64,000 nt of DNA from Sistotremastrum niveocremeum HHB9708 (taxonomy: Eukaryota; Basidiomycota; Agaricomycetes; Sistotremastrales; Sistotremastraceae), in the NCBI GenBank assembly GCA_001630475.1, contig KV419442.1:48727-112726 (forward strand), given 5' to 3'. Below, one piece after another: positions 22,682 through 35,579 of the stretch. A program made the translations under genes and the position numbers. The notes beneath the pieces are model-generated. The model worked only from the letters and a program-made list of their open reading frames with translations. It was not told the DNA's origin and did not search any database. How positions within the stretch are numbered: the first letter of the stretch is position 1; the number at the start of each line of letters is the position of its first letter.

Positions 22682-23488
22682 ATGGCCTCTCTCACTAATG
22701 CACCCACACAACAACGTCCCAGCCATCCATTCGCTGGCTCAAAAGGACTCTTAATCGTCGTGCCCCGCGACCACATAGATGTAGAGGAAGAGGCTGATTT
22801 CTATGACCAGTTCACTGAGGTTCGCCCGCTTTTACTGCCTCTTTCGTTTGCGAACCTGTCTTGTTGACTCCTATTGGTCTAGGACAAACTAAAACGACGC
22901 CATTATAATCATGACCTTGTGGATACGCGCTCTATAATATCAGACCCCGACATTCAAATACAAGACAACCGTACCCCCTCAACATCAGACTTCTTTCCTT
23001 CACCATCGCTCACAGCTCCATTCGCTCAGAATGTCAGAATAGACGGATGGACGACTGTGGGCGATAAGGATCCTACCGGGGGAGGCTATGTTGGTGAGCA
23101 TTCCCCGTCTTCGCACGCGACCTGCTTAATTTTGTCTCGCTCGGCTAGTCTTCGATTGCCGAATCATCACTCGAGAAGGCATTACGATACACATCTATAA
23201 ACGCTACTCATCCTTCGCACGACTACGCTCAGTCTTGCGCAATTCCGTTCCCGTATGTCTGTTTCTCATCTACGATGGAATGTTGACTGATAGCTCCTAT
23301 GACATCATTAGCCACATTTACGCGTCATGATCCCTCCTCTTCCTCCAAAATCACCGCTCTCAAAATTCCGTCAAACTTTTCTCGCTACGCGCCGACAAGA
23401 ACTGGAGTGTTGGCTAGCATTCATACTTTTACACCCTGATCTGGGCGGAAGACAAGAAGTCAAAAATTGGGTCACCAAGTCCGAGTGA
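22682..23488 (+). CDS. YPT35: PX-domain protein, Ypt35-like
   Basis: Four exons (22682-22819, 22883-23093, 23149-23252, 23312-23488) join in phase into 209 aa, close to the 214 aa of yeast Ypt35. The PX fold is visible as VFDCRIITREGITIHIYKRY (the RY that contacts PI3P), SSFARLRSVL, the Pro-rich loop MIPPLPPKSP, then FRQTFLATRRQELECWLAFI and HPDLGG. PX domains bind PI3P on endosomes and vacuoles; yeast Ypt35 recruits Vps13 to those membranes through a short N-terminal motif. The first ~45 residues here precede the PX domain and could hold such a motif, though I could not identify it. The first donor, GTTCGC, is non-optimal. Confidence 0.82.
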
Positions 23489-23895
23489 GACCGATCACCG
23501 ATCCTTGTGTTCCCCCGCCTTGTTTCCTTTTTTGTGGGTTATGGTTGTTTATTTTTCCAGGTTAATTGTTCATGTTGTATGTACTGCGCATTCTTTCTCT
23601 CTGTACATTAATGCTTCGACCTGGTGGTGCTGTCAGAGCCATCATCTGTTCACCGGCTTCGAATCTTTTCTTAGCTTCACCTCCGCAGCCAGGCACACAA
23701 TCACGTCGCCGCGCAAAGCCGCGTCCAGATCTGGATGCAAATCCACACTGCCGAGCCAAACTATCATCTTGTCATTACTGCGTGAAAGTATCCCAAGATC
23801 AATAATCAAATATATTGGTGAAGATATATAAGTGAGATAACGTCGATGAGCCCGGAATCCCCGGAATCCAAATGCATCCGCTCGCCTTGCTCTCT

Positions 23896-25409
23896 TTACA
23901 AGCATTGACTGTAGTACGCGTTGGACGCCGTGCAGGTCGATCCAGCTGCGCAAGTAGTAGGTCCAGCCCATCCCTGTCCACCACTGAAAAGAAGAAGGGA
24001 TGAAGTCAGACAATGCTCGCAATATAATCGATATAATCGAAATACTCACCATTGTCCGTACTTCGTCTGAGTAGGTCCAGCGGAAGAACTGGTCTTGGTG
24101 GTGGTTGAAGAGGTAGTGCTCGATTTGCTGGTGGTGGTAGTAGTAGTCGTTGATTTGCTTGTGGAGGTGGAAGATGAGCTCGTGGAGGTGGACGTGTGCG
24201 AAGTCGAGGTCGAGCTGCTCGAGGGGCCGCCGGGGCCGGCAGTGGGGAATGGGATGACAGGTCCACCAGGGGCGGTGTAGGCAGGGTTCTGAGGGGTAAT
24301 GGTGTACAGAGCGACGAGGATACCGCTGTCGTATCCTCCTCGTGAGTTTGATGATCACCCAGTCATGAAATACTTACGGATCGGTGTCCTGGTAAGCACC
24401 GTCGATAGCGATGCCCTGAGCTGATGGGAATGGCCCGGGTTCGCCACCGGAAACTACCAAATGAGCACATGAAGGGTAGAATTGAGCACCCTTAAGGCTA
24501 TAAAAAGCAAATGAATGTTAGACTAGAACGGTAAAAACTACACTTCCGCTTACTTGCTAGCGGCATGGAGACCCAAGATTTCAGTTCGCAGGAGGTATTC
24601 TCCGTCGGGCAAGTTCTTGGGAAGGACGAAGTCCCAAGCAGAAGCGGCACTGAATCAACCATAAGTCAAGCGTAAAGCTGCTCGAATCGAACTACTCACC
24701 GGAGACGTTCTTCTGCCCAAGGAGTCGCGTTGGTAGGGTCATAACCATCCTGTTGGAATTTGACCCAAGGTCCATCTCCGAAGAACGAAGAGCAAGGCCC
24801 GTTGCAGCTTGCGAGGTAGCTAATGTGCTGATGAGTATAATTCTAAAGTAGACGAACGACTGTACATACCCCATGACAGGACCGGGATGGACCGAAGTCT
24901 GGTTGACGGATAGATGAGCCACAAGACGCGATAAGTGGGATATCGAAAAGACTAACCCAATCCTAGATGAGACTTAGTTCAACTGAGCGACTCATTTGGG
25001 TTGAAGAACTTACCCAAACGGTGTGGATAGTACTGCCCGCGGTGACTGGAGCACTCGTGGTGGCAGCAAGGTTGTTACCGTTACACAGAATGGAGACTCC
25101 GCTATAAGGTGCGGATCGTCTCGGCAGTACAAACGTGTATCTTTGAGAAAAACAAACCTCTCAAACGGTGTGGCAGGTCCGTTTTGGTAGAAGGGTCGGT
25201 TGATGGTGCCGGGCTGCGAAGTCGGTCCATAGGGAGCCCTATCTCATTGTCAATTTCTCGCTTTGATTCGATACATGAAAGCTTATTTACCAAGCAGGGT
25301 AGGTTACACCATCGATAACATAGCTGATGATGTTTCCGTGGGCAGCCACCGAAGAAACAAGGACTGCCGCTAGGGCACTGAGTTGAGCAAGCTTAGATGT
25401 GAACTGCAT
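23896..25409 (-). CDS. AA9 lytic polysaccharide monooxygenase with CBM1
   Basis: Multiple exons give a secreted copper enzyme that oxidatively cleaves cellulose. After the signal peptide ([20 protein letters not shown], then VAA) comes [11 protein letters not shown], whose His becomes residue 1 of the copper-binding histidine brace. The second brace His is in [15 protein letters not shown]. The third-shell Gln and axial Tyr fit AQFYPSC and GAYQDTDPG. After the catalytic domain there is a Ser/Thr linker of about 60 residues and a C-terminal CBM1, [17 protein letters not shown] followed by NAYYSQCL, ending at TAA 23896. This domain order (signal, AA9, linker, CBM1) is standard in wood- and litter-decay basidiomycetes. 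At least seven introns interrupt it. Confidence 0.93.
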
Positions 25410-26757
25410 GAGCGAAGACAGCAACGGGACAACGCACAGAGAGCTAATCGCAGGGCCAATATATACGAACTTATGGAATGAATGCCGATCAATCGAAAGT
25501 CTATACGCAGGAAAGCGAAAATGAAGCGACGCGTTGCCGGGACCTCATCATCTCGAGCCAATTGAAGGGAAGTCGTCATCTCGTCTATCAACATGCACCC
25601 CCCACATGTCTATCTCGCGAGGAGAAACTCGGAGGGAGGTATAAAGTGCTAGATTTTCGGAGCTCATTCGGTTGGTCTTGCAATCTACAATGCTGAGCCG
25701 TATCGTCTAGGTGGGCCGGATCCGGATCGCGTATAGGTCACAGTGATCATCAGGGTGTCTGCGATACATCGTTGCGTCTTCAGCGTGGTCCAGAAGTGCT
25801 CGAATAGGCAAGTAACATTGACCCCGGACGCGCTATCAAACAGAGTTCGGACGCCAAGACTTTTTATGCTCCCGGGTATAGACCGAGCCAACAACGACAA
25901 ATAAACTCCAGGATATTGTTTGTACGAGCCAAGATTTTGTTTCAACGACGAGAACTCCAGCTTAGTTGATCGAGCAAAATAAGCATTGTCCGAAGGCAGC
26001 GAAGAAAGAAGAACGAGTGATCGGTCCATTTATTGATCGTAATGCCAGAACTTGAAGGTAAAGCCTTGATGAAAGCTGTTCAGTCCTGCACGACAGCCGG
26101 GATTCTGTCGCCAATAGAATGCTGACAAACATCCAGTTTCTCCTTGTATTCTTGATGAGGTTATCCGTGCGATCGATTGAAAGAGCCATGCAGTCACTCA
26201 ACAGCCAGCGGATCGGCCCACCGCAGTGACCGACCGCACGCAGCTCTGATCTGCTGATTACGATCAATGTTCATGATCTCCAGGCCAAATTTCTTAAGCG
26301 TGGCCGCCTCAAAGCGTAATGAATAATTTTGTAGTAGATCTCATCTGATTCGGCCTCATGGTGGTCAGATTACTACGAGTTTTGGGAACTTGAAGAGCCC
26401 AGTAGCACCGCAGCAATCTCTCGGATTTACCTTTGCGGAAAATTTCGTGCACTCTTTACTATAGTTTTTCGTCGAGGCAAGGATAGATCAAACAAACGAG
26501 TAGCCAGTAATTGGAATAATCGTAGCCAGCGACGTAGACTTCGAGGCTGACGCGCTGACGCAGCCGGTATCGGGACCAGAATCTATGCCGGCTCCGGCTA
26601 CCAGTCTTGATCCTCTTTCCGGAACACTCTCGGCCGAATGGGCCGGCTCCGCCACTGTTTTCAGCTCGAACGGGAAACTTGATCGGTCGGCTACCACCAC
26701 TCTTTGAACCACCACATATCATCGACCCAGCCAATTCCAGCTCGCCCAGTGACCATC
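25410..26757. other. Intergenic
   Basis: Divergent promoters of the AA9 gene (minus) and the F-box-type gene (plus) lie at its two ends. Open frames at 25685-26267 on the minus strand lack support and are not called. Confidence 0.5.
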
Positions 26758-28348
26758 ATGGTGCCATTCATGACCTGTCCTGTCGAAATCAAGTGTCTCT
26801 TCGTGTGCGATCTATCTTATCAGGACATTCTCGCGTATTCTTTGGTAACAAAACAACAAATCCTTTGTTAACATATAGCCTGATTTGCTTCGCAGGTTTG
26901 CTCACAACTTCGCTACATCATCACCACTTCCGTCAACGTCCTCCAAAACTGTTACGATCGAGAGCTTATCCCACTCCCTAACCGATACACATATAAAACT
27001 ATTCCTCATCACGAGTTGTATCTGTACGCTCTGCGAGCATTCAAAATTTCCCAGTCTCTCAGGGATAGGCCCGACGACTGGGCGCTCGCTCCTCGAAGCT
27101 ATTCTCGTGGACTCTTGCCAGAGAGCGAGATCTGGGACGGCGATAGCGATGTTTTGGAAGATCAGGAAGCGTTCTGTTTTGACAACATCCTTCTTGTCCC
27201 CACCTCTGCCCAAGTGTGGCTTCTCTTCGACCCCGATCAAGGATTGAAAGCCGAGCTGGAGACCGAAGGAGATGGATACGCACCAGTGGTGCAAATGTTA
27301 GACGACGGTTCAACTATCATCCTCGCTATGGTGGAGGACCATTACAACACACCACGGAATTTTGACGGTACAACGCACCGATTGAGAGTGGAAGAGTTCT
27401 CCATTGTTCTAGACACTTTTGGACATCGGAAATCCCACGTGGTCAGTCGCCTTCCGGGAAAGAAAAGCTTGGGATATGCAGAACATGCCGAAATATGCAT
27501 GAGAGATACGCTCGTGGCTGTTCTTAAATATCCCCAGCTATCCATTTGTGACTGGAAGACTGGAGAATCTGCCTCAGTGTATCTGACCAAGTATGAAGAG
27601 GTTAGTTTATACGTCGCCTTCAGATTCGCGTCGAAATGCTTATGCACCGAACGTCCAGATGGTCAAAAGATGCCGCGGCCTGTATTGGCATCCAACGGAT
27701 GAGAATCTGGTCATGTTCCCATGCACGATGAAGGAGAATGACTCTTACCGACACGTGCTGATCAGTTGCGACATAAGCGACTTCTTCACCAAAAAGGATG
27801 AGTCCTCTGAAATCGTCGACGATGACTCGGGAGACGCCGCTATCCCCCAGGAATGGAGGCCTTTCAACGTCCCAACCACAATTGTAGAAGTCATGAAACT
27901 ACCGAGCGTTTCAGACTTCAAAATCAAACCTATAGGACTGAGGAGATCTGGACGTCATGAATGGGTCTACGAGTTTTGGTATCGAGGACAGGCTCGCAGA
28001 GAAGAGCGAGTAATATCCTATTCGATTCTGGACAAAAGGATCATTGAAGAAACTCGATGTCCAAAACTCAAAGGAGAACGAAGCGTCCTCGGCATCAGGG
28101 GTAAAGGAAAAGACAACGAACTCTATCACTGGGATGCAGAGTTCAGTAATGAACTATTGTGCGTGCTGTTGCCTCCAGGTGGTAGCCATGTCCAACCAGG
28201 CTGGACTTGCTTCGATGTTGCAAAGGCCGGTTTCAAGAAGAAGGCTCACTATTCCATCGTTTTTGACCTTCCTCGTGGACGCATTTACTCCCTTTCCAAT
28301 TACACCCCCCGGGACACGTGCACAGTTCTTAGAAGGTTTCAATTTTGA
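26758..28348 (+). CDS. F-box-type protein, paralogue A
   Basis: Three exons (26758-26844, 26896-27600, 27659-28348) give 493 aa. Exon 1 reads MVPFMTCPVEIKCLFVCDLS, then YQDILAYSL, continuing into VCSQLRYII. This is an F-box-like arrangement (P-E-I..., hydrophobic core, then VC.QLR). The rest resembles a beta-rich or WD-like repeat domain (FCFDNILLVPTSAQVWLLFD, then STIILAMVEDHY and VYEFWYRGQARREE). It is a paralogue of the gene at 45561-47125 (minus): both share the 29-codon first exon, an alternating hydrophobic middle and intron positions. In fungi such proteins are usually SCF ubiquitin-ligase adaptors, but the F-box is divergent here, so this is a fold-level guess. Confidence 0.8.
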
Positions 28349-30143
28349 AGAAGAGACGGTGCGACCGCCACTTCATCCCATTTGTTGGAGATGTCATAAC
28401 TCTTCTCCGGATCTTTGATCCAATAACGGAACCCAATTTCTTACTAGATACACGATTTTTGTCATCAAATTAGTAGTCTCTCAAATAAATTTCGCATTGG
28501 TCCGACTTATGACGATGCGAGAAGTTCAGGCGCCTACATTGAATGAGAAAGTATGGCGACCTACGCGTTCTTTTGAATCATTGAAAGACAATGGAAACTA
28601 TAGCAAGGAGATTGCTATCCACAAGCGTGATATCGAGTCATTCGAGTTCCCTTGGGCTTGTGCCGAGAAGCCGAACACGACATCGGGGCATCTTGTTGAG
28701 ATTCACAAAAATCGATTACTTAGACGCAAAGCGATTTTGTGTCAAGCTCAATGACAAATAAGCTTAGGGAGGTAGATCAATCTGAGCCTAACAGGAAAGC
28801 GGGAAATCCGACCGTTCGTGCGCTGGATCCCTGACAGGAGTCCGGCATTGCGATCGATCACGACCTAAGAATCGGTTCCGAAGTCAGGAGACAGAAACCG
28901 CGTACATAAAAGGTACTGACTGGGTGTATGTGTGCAGATCTGAAATCTGGGCCTTGCAGGGAGGTCCGGCATCCTAAGATTGTTGAAATAGGGTTTCCGG
29001 GCGATCTGGATTGCATGGCTTCTGTCGATTTAGTTTTCCACACCTCTCAAACGGTATGTGGGTCCTGCTCCGCAGATAGTGAGGTTAGAGCGATCGTTGT
29101 GTATTTTTGATCAATCAAATTCGGCGAAGTTTCGAACTCGAGGACAAAAAGATCCGACAGTCACCGACGCAGCACTAGGCCGACACAGCGGGATTATTTC
29201 TGTATCGTATTCATCTGATTTTTGTGAGACCGGCGGGACAGGATTTACTGGCAACTAGTTCAGAATTTGCGAGACCGGTTGACGCCGATTTTCTTGGAGG
29301 GTAAGTGGAGCACGTTAGGCCAGCCAATAAAATGAATACGCTGCCAGGGACATTCAACGTTCCGCGAATAGAATTCACATCTAGAGCGTGGCTTTCGAAC
29401 GGTCGATTTTCAGGCCGAAAGGGTTTTCCCGAGTTTTTAGAATTGTTCAGATCGTAGAAGGTCAAATGCACGGCGATTATTGCACAGCGTGGCGGTCATA
29501 GTCCAGATGGGCCCCTTATGTCCCTAGAGCCGGCCCAGAAGATGGTTGATGTGCCTCGCAAGTTTTGCCACGAGTGCTTTGATTGACAGGCACGTGAGGT
29601 CGGATTTGAGCTTTAGCGCCCGTTTAGTGTGAAAATCCGACCATCCACCTACTCGTTACGGCAATTGTCTTGTCTCGGCTGCAGGTATGGAACGTGTCTT
29701 CCAGTAATAAATTCTGAGGAAATGGAGTAGAAGTCCCGCGACAGGTGACAGCAGAAATATTGTATTCTTTGAAGCATGTGTGGATATTTTGCGCCACGAA
29801 AAACACCGGTCAACGGAGAGTTGTTGGCCAGTCCTGATAGACAATGAACCTTTTCATCTAGTGAAGAATTAATCGAAGAACATTCTTCAGGAACACGTCA
29901 ACTGAACAAGGCGGCATGGAGCAAGGCGGTGGGCGACGGCCGTGCTTCCATCAAGTCTGGGTTGGAATTCGATCGCTTACGTAAGTGAATTCGATCCCGC
30001 ATTTGTTTGGACCCTTCCCTCGCTTGGGCCAAATGCGTGTTGTCCCAGAGCTTTGGGTAGCGGATTTTGGCCTCTACCGTACCTTACCCCTCCAGGTCCG
30101 GGACAGGTCCATGGATTCGATTTTCTGCCGTTATTCGGTGCTC
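28349..30143. other. Intergenic, gene-poor
   Basis: No gene is supported. An 85-codon ATG frame at 28497-28754 lies in the 3' flank of the F-box-type gene and is not called. The 3' end of the region is the promoter of the next gene. Confidence 0.5.
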
Positions 30144-30153
30144 TATATAAATG
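30144..30153 (+). promoter_or_regulatory. TATA box of the 1,142-aa gene
   Basis: CTATATAAAT lies about 60 bases upstream of the ATG at 30206, followed by a CT-rich leader typical of strongly expressed fungal genes. Confidence 0.6.
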
Positions 30154-30205
30154 TCATGCTTTCCATTCTACATATCTTTGCCTCCCTCCGCCTCCTCTTC
30201 TCATT

Positions 30206-33200
30206 ATGTGTCTCGACAATCGTGCCTCTGGCGCCGTTCATTACATCAACAAGCAGTACGAGGCTCAATGGCAGAACGCCAGTGATTGCGTCGTGAAGCA
30301 CCATCAGGTTCTCAAGCCTACTCAGTATCTCATCGAGACTGGCACCTGCCTCGCCGAGTTCTACTACGGAAAGCATCAGCCTCGCAATCCTCATAAGGAT
30401 GACCTTGCCTTCTTCGCCTCCTTTGCGGCCCCCACCGTCAGGTTCATCTGTAACCACGAGCTCATCCTTCACATCAACTTGAAAGATGGTCATTTCAACC
30501 ACAATTATCGTTCCCCTCTCGTTGTTCGGTATGTCCAAGTGTTCACAGCTTTAACTTGAATCTAAATTTATATATCAGCGAGCACCATCATCACTTCGGT
30601 GAAGGTTCTGTTGCGTTCCGCGTCACATTCAAGAAATTTGCGGTGAAGGACATTGTCGAGTCTTGCATCGGAGGAGGTGCCTACAACCTTAACCTTTTGG
30701 CTCTGGCAACCGAGAGTAGGCTCACGATTAGTTTCCAATGATTCAACTCTGACCGTTTGTCTATCAGGTGCCGAATTCGTTCCCGAGCTTTCGCATCTTC
30801 CAGGTCTCCTCACTGAGTTCGATCTCGGCTTCGACGAGAGAAGCAGACGCATCGAGGCCCTCCTCTTCTATCTCCATCATTACCTCGTTCTTTTCAAGAA
30901 AGCCGGTCATCACGTTCTCCACGGTCTTCCTGACTTCGATGATCACCCCGGTCACATCGATATCATCGATTACTCTCTTGTTGGTATCTCCAACATCCTC
31001 ACTCAAACCACGATCACTGCCATCCATGGTATCGAGATCACCAAGATCAACGAGTTCTTGAAGACCCTCTGGTACGGTCATACCGCCATTCTCGACCATT
31101 GGCACGATGCGCGCACTGAGGTCTGGGAGGCGTACGATAAATTCTGCCTTGCCGAACACAAGACTCTTTGGAGGGAGAACGGTCCCGAATACGTTGACTT
31201 CCACGTCAGATTCGGACCTCCTCAAGTCCGTCCTTTGTGTAAGGAAGAATTGATCTTCACCTTCGATATTCAAGACATCCGGTTTTACCTCGACGGATTT
31301 GATATGTGAGCAGCCAGGCACTCACCTTCCTTCTTATACTAACTTTTCCCAGTGACGAGAACGTCCACCACTTCCACAACTGGAAAGTCTCCCTGATCGT
31401 CGACATCCTCGGTGCCGAGCTCATCGACGGAAAGATCACTAACATCAATCTCAACTTCAAGAGCAAGCTATTTCTCTTGCTCGTATGCGTGCGTTATCTA
31501 ACCTACCTATTTCCAGCCGCTCGTTATTCTGAGCTCCTCTCTATCTTCGATGACACATACCACGACCACGAGTTGCTCCATCGTTTCATCACCGCCGTCA
31601 CTCGTTATATTTCCACCCATTACCTCGTCATTCTTATCAACGCTGGCTTCAATGTTATTCATCACCACGACCACGAGATTATCATCGTCGAGCACGGTCA
31701 TATCACCAAACCCGCCACCGCCGTCATCTGGGAAGAGACCACGGAAGAAGTCGCACTGTACTGCGAGTGCGAGAATTCATCCGTCTGTATTCACCAGCAT
31801 CCTCGCTTCGGTTTCATCCCCTGGCGCGAACTCTTCGATTACCGCTTCACCGGTACTCGCACCTTCGGATGGGATATCATCACTGGTATCACCCAAGGTT
31901 CAATCAACGAGTTCTACAAGCGTTGGTGGCAATTTGCAGCAACTGTTGTCGGACGTCTGCCAAAGGGCCGTAATACGTGGGATGACTTGGAGACCATCCA
32001 TCACTGTTGCGCTCGCGAGTGGACTGGCTTCGTCAGCACTGGTGAATTGAGCGAGAACGTCATCACTGCGACTTTCCAAGCTCCTCGAGTCCAGCTTTCT
32101 AACAGACCCGGGGCTAATACCGTCATCTTCTACTTGGTCGTCGAAGAAGGTACCGTCCGTCTTGTCGAGCGTGGCAAGCCTCGTGTCGAGTGAGTGTTGA
32201 TGCTCAAATCTAATGACACGTACTCATGAACGAACAGTGACAAGGGACATGATATCGAGCGTTGGGTGCTCGCCTTCGAGGTTGAATTGGAACTCCGCGA
32301 ATCCGTCTTCTCAGACTCGCCCTTCCACTACCACGACCACCACCTCCATCACGCCAAGCAGTTGGCTCTTAACTTCAACCGTAAGCGCATTGTAATACTC
32401 CCAGATCTGAGCTAACGCAACTATTAGGTGTCGTCTATCGCGAGGATCTCTCGTACTTCCAGGATGATGGAGATACTATCCATTACCTCCTCACCCGTCA
32501 AAAACGCTACTCCTTCGTCTACTGGATCCAGAACTACTACTTCAAGGTCCTCCAAGAGGCCGGTCTCGACATCCTCTACACTCTCCCCTTCACCCATCCC
32601 GAAGACGACGGGTGGCATCCTCAAACTCCTTCTTTCCTCACTTGGCAGACTTATCCATTCAACTATCGCGACTCGTGCACCCACGAAGGTGTTTGGGGCG
32701 TCGATGGTGCTATCGGCAACAGGAACATGATCCTCTTCCTCGGCATGCTCGGTGGACGTACTCCGCCTTTCGGTCTCCTTCCTTGGTCCGCCAACTGGGT
32801 TCTCGATATCGGCAAAGAATACTCTCAAGGAACCGTCGTCCTTTCGAGAGAAATCTTCCTCGAGGGCAAATTGTTGTCCTTCCTTGAGGAGATCAACAAG
32901 CTCACCACCATCGTCGCCTCCTTCCCCGGTGTCGAAGATAACGTCTGGTACCTCGATCTCATTCCTTGGAAGAACCACATGCACAAGCGCAACAGAGCAT
33001 GCAAGTGGAAAGCGATCGGCGCCTCTACCGACATCGCTAACGGACTCGAATATCAATGGTTCAACTCGGATCAATGGACTTACCGCCACGAGCAATTCGG
33101 AGGACATTTCAAGGCGTACAGCGTCACCTGTAAGTTGCTGCCTTACTCGTTCGACATACCAAACTCACATATCCACAGGTGACACGAAGAACACGCTTGT

Positions 33201-34091
33201 CATTCCTACGTATTACCGCCGTGGAAGAATCAATCTTTCGCTGTCTGGCAAGGTTAACCTCAAGATCAGCCTCGATGGATGTGCGGAGAAGGTCTTGTAA
33301 GTCCGAGTCAATATCTGATTCTCTTTATCATTGTCCTTATACTCCTTCTTAGCTCTACTGCCACCCTCCAGTGGAATGCCACCATCTCCGTCGTCGCCGA
33401 ACACGGCCGTGCCCTCCGCATCCAAGTCTCCCAGAACATCGTCCCCGAATTTTCCGACTTCACCTCTACCGGTCTCCATCTCATCGGCACTGAGCACGAA
33501 GGCGACATCTTCGAAGACGCCATCACCCGTCTCAAGAAAGCCTTCCCTCAGATCATCGAGCTCGACGCTGTCATCCATAACCTCAAGGATATCTTCGAGG
33601 GTGCTTGGCCATTGTTGTACCGCGGTCATCAGACGCTCGCCCTTTGCAACCCCGTGTTCAACCACGCTGGAGACTTGATCTTCGAGTTGCAACAGTCGGT
33701 TGAGGAATCGGCTCCTTATCGTGGTATCTACAGCATCGTAGGAGACGTGTCGAAGAGCCTTATCTACGATACCAGTCTGAGAGACGATACTCGTGAGTCT
33801 GCTTTATCACGTTCGCTAGAATGAGATGCTAATGCGATTAAAATAGTGGATAACATCTCGGATATCGACAATTTGAACCTTAACGCTCGATCCGCCCCTC
33901 TCGACACGACGAGAACCGGAATTGATACTCCTCTGAACACTCCTCCTCTCGGGAAGGGTCTGAATGGAGAGCCACCATTCCGCCCCCCATTCAACTCGAC
34001 GCCGCAAAAGGAGCTCGGGCAAAACGGCAAAAGACCTGAGGAGACCCCTCTCCCGCTAGGTGATGGCGTGTCCGTCTTTGGCGGTAACTGA
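30206..34091 (+). CDS. Large His-rich protein of unknown family (1,142 aa)
   Basis: Ten exons join in phase: 30206-30528, 30579-30715, 30768-31305, 31353-31462, 31517-32189, 32238-32380, 32428-33129, 33179-33296, 33353-33792, 33847-34091. It begins MCLDNRASGAVHYINKQYEA. The protein has no signal peptide or membrane segment. It is rich in aromatic and His residues (EHHHHFGEG, NVIHHHDHEIIIVEHGH, YHDHHLHH). Repeating beta-like segments (FHVRFGPPQVRPLCKEELIF; VQLSNRPGANTVIFYLVVEE; KVNLKISLDG) resemble one another loosely, as in a multi-domain beta-sandwich. A distinctive central piece is RDSCTHEGVWGVDGAIGNRN. The last ~80 residues are Pro-rich and disordered. Codons are strongly C-ending (CTC, ATC, GCC, GTC), which in fungi marks high expression. 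One intron (31463-31516) uses a GC donor. I do not recognise the family. Confidence 0.85.
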
Positions 34092-34470
34092 TTTGGAGGA
34101 TCTGGAAGTCGATCTGTTAAAAAATGTCGCTGCTTGTTGATTATTGCTCCCTTGTCTCATTCTCTCGATCTCATGTATGATACTTCTTTCCTTGGTTGGA
34201 ATCTGTAGTGTACAGTATTTCATGGTTTATTTCCAAGATATTGATGTCTGATCTTCCGCTGAGCTGTGAGCCGCGATATGTTCGACTTTGCAAGGCTCGA
34301 CGCATGGCAGTCATCAAACTTGAGATCTTGAGAGGCGACCAATGACAATGCATCGACCAATACAAGCAGTCCGACGTCGTCTGTTCGGGATTCCAACGAA
34401 GCAGGCAACGATACGGACTCAAATCAAGCTTCTCAGTGTTCCTCATCCTGTCTGAGATGTTTTTATATCC

Positions 34471-35416
34471 TCAACAAGGGACCACCGCTGCATGTACTAC
34501 TTTATTCCACAGCGTTGTCACAGTCAGCCTATCCTGGAGCGAAACGACATGATCCTTTGACATCAATCAGCTGGGTATATTCGAAAGATGGAGTCGATCA
34601 ACATACCACAGCTTCTTTGAACTCCTGCCGATTAATTTCGTCCCGACTCAAAGGGCGTTGACCCGGAGGAGGAGTGAATATCAAACTAGCTCGTTGGACT
34701 GCGTCCGTAAGGAGATCCTCGAGGAGGACATCCAATTGTCTGGCGATCATGAGGGAGCCGGAGGTGACGAGTGGATCTTGGAGGTATGCGTTGACAGCTA
34801 TATTGGCGACGTTTGCGCTGGTGATGGTACGCGATGCCATGGAGTTGATGATGAATGATTCTTTCTACAGATTCTGAGAGTCAACGAATAGTTCAATACA
34901 AAGGCAGAGATCAGGAGCTTACAGCATTACTGATGGAGCTCGCAAGGAAAAGAAGGTTCGCGGGACCACTTATTACATCGGCCATTCCCTGAAGTTGCTT
35001 AGTGGGAGCGACTCTGATACGATTCATTGCTGCCACGAGTTCACACATTCCCGAACCCTGTATCGCTGCTTCTAAGACTTGAAGTTCCACGGCATGGTCT
35101 GAGGTGCATCTGATTAGCCAATGCTGAAGGCGAAGTGCAATTCTGGAGGCGTACCGCATGATGATCCTGGGGGTATATCGTCGCCATCTGGTGAATTCTG
35201 GCGAATGACGGTTGGACGCGTTTGCGATCCTGATAGGATGAAGGAAAGAGGTGGACGATTATCGATACAGTCTTGCGCGACTGCAGTGCGAACGTTCAGG
35301 CCACACAGCGTACTTCGCTTGCTAAACGGATATGTGCTGTCAGATGCGGGGAGGGCGACACATGTTCGGAAAAGGACAAGAGCTCCGGATAGGATGTAAA
35401 GTTGTAACGAGCGCAT
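34471..35416 (-). CDS. Small secreted protein, paralogue 2 (SSP2)
   Basis: Four exons (35416-35155, 35098-34923, 34864-34607, 34554-34471) give 259 aa. The signal peptide is MRSLQLYILSGALVLFRTCV followed by ALPASD. The conserved body follows: RSTLCGLNVRTAVAQDC, then SGSQTRPTVIRQNSPDGDDI, DHAVELQVLEAAIQGSGMCE and TITSANVANIAVNAYLQDPL. Exon lengths 262/176/258 match SSP1 exactly. It lies in tandem with SSP3 about 2.48 kb away, and the two share upstream DNA. A TATA-like GTATAAAG (35505-35512, minus) sits about 95 bases upstream. Confidence 0.88.
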
Positions 35417-35504
35417 TATAAAGAGGATTTAAATATGAAATCTGGAAAATAGGTGAGTGCCAGCCTGCTATATGATATGGTGGACTATACGGCACCATTC
35501 TCTT

Positions 35505-35512
35505 CTTTATAC
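35505..35512 (-). promoter_or_regulatory. TATA box of SSP2
   Basis: GTATAAAG on the minus strand, about 90-95 bases before the ATG, at the same relative place as in SSP1 and SSP3. Confidence 0.55.
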
Positions 35513-35579
35513 ATGTCCCGACCGCCAATCGAAATCCATGCTAGACAAGAACAGCTAGCTCATGGATTCAACGAAGCGC

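Noticed and set aside
28497-28754. 85-codon ATG frame downstream of the F-box-type gene
   Set aside because: Lies in the 3' flank with no supporting signals.
30764-33692. Long antisense frames over the 1,142-aa gene
   Set aside because: They are shadows of C-ending codon bias in the plus-strand exons.
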